64,000 nt of DNA from Halictus rubicundus. Its lineage: Eukaryota; Arthropoda; Insecta; Hymenoptera; Halictidae. The position numbers were made by a program, and so were the translations under genes. Under the pieces are notes generated by a model. It did not search any database. It was not told the DNA's origin and saw nothing but the letters and a program-made list of their open reading frames with translations. The stretch is taken from assembly GCF_050948215.1 (NCBI RefSeq), contig NC_135163.1:5518001-5582000 (forward strand), written 5' to 3'. Shown piece after piece: positions 57,632 to 64,000 of this stretch (its first letter is position 1; every line of letters begins with the position of its first letter).

Positions 57632-59291
57632 TGCTTGTATATGTCCATAATGATTTGTATGAAATATTAGTCGTAGTTACTTGATAGTCTTAAAGATATA
57701 AACTCTTAAACAAAACTATGTAACACAAAGATATAGACCTCGGAAGTCCCGAGACTAATTCTTAGAATTTTCGTTTCAACAGCAATAGAGATATGTATGT
57801 TGTACGTTAGTCATTTGTATGTTGTTGTAAAATTGTCGAAAAAATATTAAACTTTAAAGTTATCAGGTAACTAGGATTATATTTATATTTGCTGTTAGAC
57901 ACCTGTATGTAGCATATAAAATTGCTACTCCTTAAAATCAAAGACGAACATTTAGCAGCATTCCCTTGTGAGATCGAGTAGTATAGTCAGTTAAAGAAGT
58001 ATGCATAGACTGGTCAAATTTTAAGCATTTGGAGTAAAAGAGCAAATTGCATAACTTGTATATTTTATAGAAGTTAATTAATCGATTAGGTGGTACGAGA
58101 AAAGAGGATTTTCGTCAATGTTTAAATTATTGGCTGGAGCAATGTTGGATGTGACTATTTTCACAATGAATTTTTGTTGTTGGAACAACGTTTATCGCGA
58201 AACGCTGGATGGGAATTTTATGTTTAAGAGCCGATTTTTTAAGTTTTCAGGTTTTGGAGAACCGTTGGACATAAGAAACTTGTTTTGTATATGGCCAGAG
58301 GTTACCTTACGGATTCAGTCCTGACAAATTTCCTTTTGATTCCGTGACTCCTGTTTTTCTGTTCACTGTGTACTTTAATTTGTTTGGATTCCATTTCAGT
58401 TAATTTGACGATTTTTTATCGAATTCGAATGTACGTGTTAAACGTTAATTGTGAACAGGAACTATCCAAAATCAAGCTTTCCTCTTTGTTTTTAATAAAG
58501 ATGTCAAGTAAAATGAAATGCAGTTCCTTTCTTTACCATTTGGTGTAAAACGGTTATTACAATGGAGCAACGTTGGATATGAGATATCCTACATCTAGTA
58601 GCTAAGATCTATTAGCTTTTCTCATCATGCTGTCCTGAAAATTTGCACTCTGTATCATCCAACGTTGTTCCAGCCAACAGTTACACTGTTGCAAGGAATT
58701 AAAGTTCATAAAATATGCAAAAATACACGGTGCTCTTTTTCAAATGTTTGAAAGCCATCACAGGTGAATGCAAACTATCACGACCGACTCTATACGTATA
58801 CATATTAATATTCCTTCTCCGTCCCCGTTATTCCTCTACGTTGATTACACTTCACGGCATACATATTTACAACAATATGAGAAAATAATTCGATTTGGGC
58901 TCTCGTCGATCTTCGTTCTATCGCTGTCGACGTGCGCGCTTTAGGCTAATCGAACTGTGTTCTATTTACGTGTGGTCCGTGTTCCTGCGGTTATCGTTTA
59001 GAATGAGAAAATCGGCGAAACTTCCGAAAAACCGGCCGAACCCGATTCGGTTGAAATTTTGCAAACAGCTTCATTTTGAATTGGAAAAATAAATGTTTGC
59101 GAGAAGGATTTTCGCCGGTTCGGAAAACAAATTTCTACCATTTCAATGCTATTTCTTACCCTACCGACACAACGCAGTAAAATCGGCGACCCTTTTAAAA
59201 CAAATAACCACTTTCCTAAAAGCCTAATCCAAGCCTGCAACTTCGGTCATAGTAATTTCTGTCACCTGAGGGATGCTTTATATTTAAATTA
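57632..59291. other. intergenic region with one inverted-repeat element
   Basis: Holds the inverted-repeat element at 58131-58675 (listed). Otherwise I see no gene, RNA gene or repeat. Confidence 0.4.
58131..58675. mobile_element. MITE-like element with 20-bp inverted ends
   Basis: Left end TGGCTGGAGCAATGTTGGAT; the right end is the inverted complement of TGGCTGGAACAACGTTGGAT (18 of 20 match). Internal partial copies of the same motif occur at about 58182 and 58562 (GAGCAACGTTGGATATG). No coding capacity; the target duplication is unclear. Confidence 0.5.
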
Positions 59292-59640
59292 TGCGCTTTC
59301 CCTTTAATAGAGTTTTGCAGAGCGACGGGGAAGACATATACCTCATCCTTCGCGAGCTGTCTTGTCGACACGGCTCTAGATGTAAATAATTGGCAAAAAT
59401 GTCCTTTTGGAAGGGCACGTGTTGCCAGGCGAGGTGGCTCAATTATGTTAACGGTCGCGAATCGTTAGCGTGAGGACAGTTTTTGGCGAAATACGGCAAC
59501 GAGCAGGCAAATTACGTTCCCACTTAGTCGCTAACCGTCAACAATTTGAAGTGAAATTGTCTTTGTAGTCGCAATAAACTCTTTGCGTTTCTAATTAGAC
59601 TACGCTTATTTTACCCGCCTCCTTGCTCTAGCGAAGCAAC
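59292..59640 (+). repeat. 5' LTR of the BEL/Pao remnant
   Basis: Ends just before the primer-binding-like sequence at 59641. It aligns with 63249-63455 over its first 130 bp and again at the end (CTCTAGCGAAGCAAC against CTCTAGTGAAACA). Boundaries are approximate. Confidence 0.6.
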
Positions 59641-60112
59641 TGGCGACCGTGCCAGGACGGTTTATAGTTTAGCGTCGTGGAGAATTAATTAGCCAATGGT
59701 CACACCAGAGGAAAGTAAAAGAAATCTTTTTTGGAAATGCTGTTCAAAAACGACGAGGATCGGTACGAAGTGAAGCAACCAGGGCTGAAGAACCACCCGG
59801 CCTTGAATGAGAATAAAATTATGGCTATTCGACGGCTACGAACTACAATCGAGAGACTAAAAACGGACGGAAGAGTATGCTGCCATATTTAATGAGTGGC
59901 TCAAGGAAGGTGTCGTGGAATATGTCCCCGAGGAAGAAAAGGACAGCTGGGGGCCCTTCAGAACGAGACCTTTCTTCGATGCATCGGCGAAGAGTCAGCC
60001 CTTTCCATGTCTAAACTAACGCTCGGAGTCCCTTCGATTTTACTGCGCTTGAGAAGTGGTAATGTAGGTGTACTTTCTGATATTAGAAAAGCGTTTCTGC
60101 AAATACAGGGTT

Positions 60113-60470
60113 TTCTCGATATATGTCCGAAATATCTAGCCGATAAAAGTCCCAGAACTATCCCCACTTCCGCGGGTTATAGCCCGATAATCCAGTAACA
60201 AAACTTCTTTATTTTTCATTATTTTTTTTAATGAGATTTTCACCAACATGTCCGTGGCATTTTTCCAATGAAAATGATACCAAATATGATATAATTCCGA
60301 TAATATTCACTTGAATATAATGAAAAGTAAAAAAGTTTTATTATTGAATTAGTAGTGGTCTCACACCGATACACCCGACCCGTATTACGTTTACACTCAA
60401 GGCAAAGATCAAAGTATCTCCTGGCCGATATATGTCACTGGTTAGACCGGTGTTCTGGACATATATCGAC
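60113..60470. mobile_element. repeat inserted in the BEL reverse-transcriptase region
   Basis: Bounded by CTCGATATATGTCC and its inverted form GGACATATATCGA. The left 60 bp is the reverse complement of the start of the 7262 duplication unit, so it is a member of that dispersed family. It interrupts the reverse-transcriptase frame. Confidence 0.55.
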
Positions 60471-61022
60471 AAAACAATGTATCCCTTGATCGTGATGATA
60501 GGAATTTTTGAAGATTTTTGTGGATCAGTTAAAGGACTGACATAGTAATTTTATGACACTGTCGCGTAGTATTCGGGAGTAACGTCCAGTCCCTTTATTT
60601 TAGGTCTTCTCATTGCCATGCATCTAAGTAATATAATTAAATGTTTAGGTCGTGATCCAGAGGCCGACATTTTGATCAATAATATGAAGAGCTTTTGAAG
60701 CTTTGACCTTCGAAGGTGGGAGCACAAGAACGACGGCTCACCCGAAAACCGAACGGCAGTGTCAGGTATGTCGTGAGATGAAAATCAGGATACTCTGTGT
60801 CTTTAAATATCCCGAATTTCGAAATGTTCCGGGACGATAAAATCACTATAAGAAGCATGCTTTCGATCGCGCATCGCATTTTCGATCCCCTCGGTTCCGC
60901 GAGTTCCGTGGTGCTTTGTCCGCGATTTTTATTACATGAAACTTCGGCACGAAATTTGTCGTAGGACGAAGAAGTCGATGACGAATTGAAAAAGAAATTT
61001 TTAAATTGACTAACAAGCTTAA

Positions 61023-61453
61023 GGGGGGAACCTGAATAAGAAGTTTGAAAATGAGCCGATTTTCGGAAGTTTTTTTCCAACTAAAATAGTAGACCAATCT
61101 CTTCGAAACTTCTAGGGCATATTATATAATATTTCTACAACATACAGAAATTTTTTTTAAGTATAAATAAACCTTAGAAGCAGAGTTATAGGCGCTTGTC
61201 CGCAGGCCCTCGCTACCGAAATAGTAAATTAATTCTTGTCTAAAATAAAATAATACTACAACATAACATAACAAACATAATAGTTTGAAGTTTCGTTGCC
61301 GTAAACGTATCCTGTGCGACGCGCATGTTAAATCGGCTGTATCTATGAAATTAATTCGAATTTCTATGTGTAACTTTGGCAATATATCCTCCATGAATTA
61401 AAAGAATTTAAAAAAAATCAATTTTTTCAAGTTTGTAATTCAGGTTTCCCCCT
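61023..61453. mobile_element. MITE-like insertion with GGGGGGAACCTGAAT ends
   Basis: Left GGGGGGAACCTGAATAAGAA; right, inverted, GGGGGAAACCTGAATTACAA; both run on into AGTTTGAAAA or ACTTGAAAA. Lies between pol segments of the BEL remnant. Confidence 0.6.
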
Positions 61454-61710
61454 GAACAAAATTGAAATTGCGTACGCGGCTGTTTTTTTTTACGTATCGA
61501 AAGCGATTCTAACGTAAGCGTAAATTTTGTTCAAGCTAAAGGTAGAGTTGCAACTACAAAGAAAGATTCGACTGATGCGCGGCAGAGCGTTCCGCGCTTA
61601 GAATTATTAACAGCAACAATAGCAGTCCGCTTGACTTCTACGATTTTCGATGCGTTAAAATTAGGTCGTTGTAATGTCTGCTATTCGAGCATTTCGTCTA
61701 AGGTAACAAC

Positions 61711-61913
61711 TGGACTGCGGATCTTTATGCGTTTGTAGCTTCGAAAAATTTTCGAAAAAGGCTGGAACATAAAATTCGACAGGATTTAGTACGATTTTTA
61801 CGTATTTCAGATCCGCAAAGGCTACTGCCATTGAAAATAAGATTTCATTTGATTCCAGTTTCTTATTAATTCGACAACAAAAAATGGCAAACTGCATAAA
61901 CATCCGCAGTCTA
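61711..61913. mobile_element. MITE-like insertion with ACTGCGGAT ends
   Basis: Left TGGACTGCGGATCTTTATGC; right, inverted, TAGACTGCGGATGTTTATGC. It splits the RNase H region from the following pol part. A related end occurs at about 15690-15720. Confidence 0.6.
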
Positions 61914-63248
61914 GTAATAACGTGGTTTCGCAGAAACAGTAATTTGGCAAGTTTCGTTTACATTAAAATGAAGAAAATCCGCGAATTTTCAAGCTCCGTG
62001 CAGTGGAGACATGTGCCCGGACATCTAAATCCTGTCGATCTATCCTCGCGAGGATGTACCGTAGATCAATTTGCTAATGTCCAGATGGTGGGAGGGTCCG
62101 GAGCGGCTACGTATGAAATCTGAAAAATGGCCCACTAATGAATTTAGATATAACGAGGAAGAAAGTAAACAAAGAATTGAAAAAATGCGCTTCAAATAGA
62201 GTAATGTGTGGTATACAGAAAGATTTTCGGAATGTATAGAAAAATTGTCTGTGTTTTAATGTGAATAAGATTTTGTTTTAACGCCAGTAACAAATTAGAA
62301 ACACACAGAAAAGGTGATCTAAGCATTGAAGAAATAGAAAATTTGGAAACCACGCTGATGAAATTAATTCAACCGGAAATTTTCACTGATGGGGTAAATG
62401 ATTCGTTCTAATTCCAGTCCGAATAAATTATTCGAATAATTTACAAATTTCGTAGGGATGAACAACACGTTGAAAAAATGTAGATTTTGCTAGACTAGCT
62501 AAAACAGTATCAACAGAAAAAATCGAGTGGAGATTTAGAAGAAGCGTTTTTATCGGGGTTCGATTTGCTACGAAGAACGATTAAAAAATCGTGCCTGAAT
62601 TATGAGGAAATGCTCACAGTTTTGTTCGATTGCGAAGCGATTGTTACTTCAAGGCCGATTACCTTTATGTCCGATGATAGACAGGATATAGCTCCTTTAA
62701 GCCCATCAATGTTTTTACAAAGAAGTAGGAGTTCTAGAGCTCGTTGAAAATTCTCAACTAGATAAAAGATTCCGTCACCGCCAAAGATTAAAAGAAGATC
62801 TACGCCAGAGATTCCGTAGCGAATAGTTAGGTGCTTTAATGCACGAAAGACGAAAAGCCAGTAATAATTTTAGCGTGAGCGTTGGCGAAGTAGTGTTGGT
62901 AGAAAATGAAAACCCAAAACGCTTTAAACTGGCCTTTGGCACACCTCAAAGAAGCGTTTGTAGAAATATACAATAACGTGTTTGTTGTTCGTTTTGTTAC
63001 AGCTGAAGGTGAAATGACGAGATCTATCCAGCGAATTTATGCACTGGAAATCGAATGTCGACGATGTTTTGGTTGAGTGGTACAAAAGGACTCCGAAGAA
63101 TGGGCTACTGCGTGACGTATGCGAAATGAGTGATGAAGAGCAGAGCTGCGTAATAAAGGTAGGAAAACAGTTAGACTTGACCGGTTGCGTTTCTAAAAAA
63201 AAAAAAAAAAAAAATCGTTCATCTCAATGGCGGGAGAATGATACATTA

Positions 63249-63455
63249 TGTGTCTTTCCTTATTAGGGTTTTGCGAAGCAACGGGGGAAACATTTACCTC
63301 GCCCAGCCGCTCACCCCGCGCTGTCTTATCGACACACGACTCTGGGTGTAAACACCTGGCAAAAATGCCCTTTCGAGCTCGAATATTCGAGCCGAGTTCG
63401 AGACGAGCCAAGCCGGGACTCGCTTTTCTCGCACCGATGCTACTCTAGTGAAACA
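63249..63455 (+). repeat. 3' LTR of the BEL/Pao remnant
   Basis: Starts TGTGTCTTTCC after a purine-rich GGCGGGAGAATGA tract and a 19-A run. Shorter than the 5' LTR; boundaries approximate. Confidence 0.6.
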
Positions 63456-63818
63456 GTGGTTATTTCTTTTGAAAGGGCCGCCCATTACGATGCGCTGTGT
63501 CGGCAAGCTGGGCAATAACTTAAACCTTTTTCTGAATCGACAAAAATCCCTCTCGTCAACATATTTTCAATACAAAATGAAGCCACCTGCAAAATTCCAG
63601 CACAATCGAGCGTGACCGGTTTCAGAAAGTATAGCCAGAACATCAATTTGTCCGCGAAAATCCGTGACGTTCAAGCGGCCGTTTAAGTACAGAACATGAA
63701 TAGAATCATTTCCTCCGTGGCTCGGTTGATCGGTCGTTCCACCAATTCGTGTGTCCGTTGGCTCGGGGGTATCTTTCCGGAATCTCAAATTCATTTTTGG
63801 ACAGTCTGGTCTTGATGA
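63456..63818. other. spacer right of the BEL remnant
   Basis: No recognised feature. Minus-strand open frames here are short and change frame relative to the partial frame at 63819. Confidence 0.35.
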
Positions 63819-64000
63819 TCACGCGTTCGATCTTAAATCGCCGGACAAGCCGCGAACGTCCCCATCGTTCCAATTGTTGTTCTCGATCTTGACCTCGTAC
63901 CTATTCTCCCTGACAGCATTGTCCGACGGTAAAATCCTGACGTATGTGTTTTTCAAGTTCTTCGGATCAGCTTGTACGACCGTGTTCCTCACCACGGGAG
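63819..64000 (-). CDS. partial open frame running off the right edge, unidentified
   Basis: On the minus strand a frame enters from beyond the window and stays open for 59 codons before TGA at 63821-63819. It includes RNTVVQADPKNLKNTYVRIL and RENRYEVKIENNNW. The other two frames are closed, and the composition is protein-like. I recognise no family. It might be the end of a gene, an exon read past its donor, or part of another transposon. Confidence 0.35.
   Translation of the reverse strand, partial: PVVRNTVVQADPKNLKNTYVRILPSDNAVRENRYEVKIENNNWNDGDVRGLSGDLRSNA

Larger units (their letters stand above)
59292..63455 (+). pseudogene. decayed BEL/Pao LTR retrotransposon with nested insertions
   Basis: Related LTRs at 59292-59640 and 63249-63455 share GAGCTGTCTTGTCGACAC-like and CTGGCAAAAATG-like blocks. 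A primer-binding-site-like TGGCGACCGTGCCAGGA starts at 59641, as in BEL elements. Pol fragments on the plus strand, in shifted frames with stops: an RT part around 59.75-60.11 kb (NEWLKEG, DSWGPF, DIRKAFLQIQ); a segment with FDPLG and VVLCPRFLLHE at 60.86-60.96 kb; an RNase H part around 61.5-61.7 kb (PRLELLTATIAVRL); WRHVPGHLNPVDLSSRGC at 62.0 kb; and the integrase end at 62.5-62.95 kb (NYEEMLTVLFDCEAIVTSRP). At least three insertions break it. It cannot encode a working polyprotein. Confidence 0.85.

Overview
The window is nuclear DNA from an insect, probably a hymenopteran. That call rests on spliced genes with short GT-AG introns, AT-rich introns broken by CpG-rich islands, insect-type gene families and many DNA-transposon fragments. 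Every gene model below was built by joining exons whose splice sites and codon phases agree; nothing was aligned by computer.

Left part (1-16.9 kb, + strand): the 3' half of a Sidestep-family immunoglobulin/fibronectin-III receptor gene. Its introns are packed with repeats: a 43-bp minisatellite that carries a splice-donor sequence in nearly every unit, palindromic elements flanked by TTAA (piggyBac-like MITEs), a nested Tc1/mariner-like MITE, a second MITE family, a tandem duplication, and long (GA)n and (TC)n tracts.

Middle part (18.6-29.0 kb): a gene-free repeat block. It starts with a short inverted-repeat element holding three 108-bp repeats, continues with a 160-bp satellite, and then has three tandem units of about 2.1 kb. 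These units are built almost entirely from hairpins: long inverted repeats, hairpins whose loops carry CAGAAGG, and three arrays of 4-6 bp stems closed on ACGA or AAGA loops. Stems change in a paired way between copies, and one loop is inverted between units. I do not recognise this architecture; it is the best candidate for something undescribed.

Gene cluster (29.7-56.2 kb): a mitochondrial carrier of the Bmcp/KMCP1 type (+), NSMAF/FAN with GRAM-like, BEACH and WD40 regions (-), the deubiquitinase USP5 (+), class I myosin Myo31DF/Myo1D (-), a small three-helix membrane protein (+) and the peptidyl-tRNA hydrolase ANKZF1/Vms1 (+). Bmcp/NSMAF and USP5/Myo1D are convergent pairs. NSMAF/USP5 and Myo1D/small membrane protein are divergent pairs; the latter promoter has NRF1, ETS and GAGA-type sites. 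USP5 and ANKZF1 both belong to ubiquitin and ribosome quality-control biology, but nothing in the sequence shows that this neighbourhood is functional.

Right part (56.2-64 kb): mostly intergenic, with one unidentified open frame, an inverted-repeat element, a decayed BEL/Pao LTR retrotransposon (59.3-63.5 kb) broken by at least three younger insertions, and the edge of an unidentified open frame running off the right end on the minus strand.
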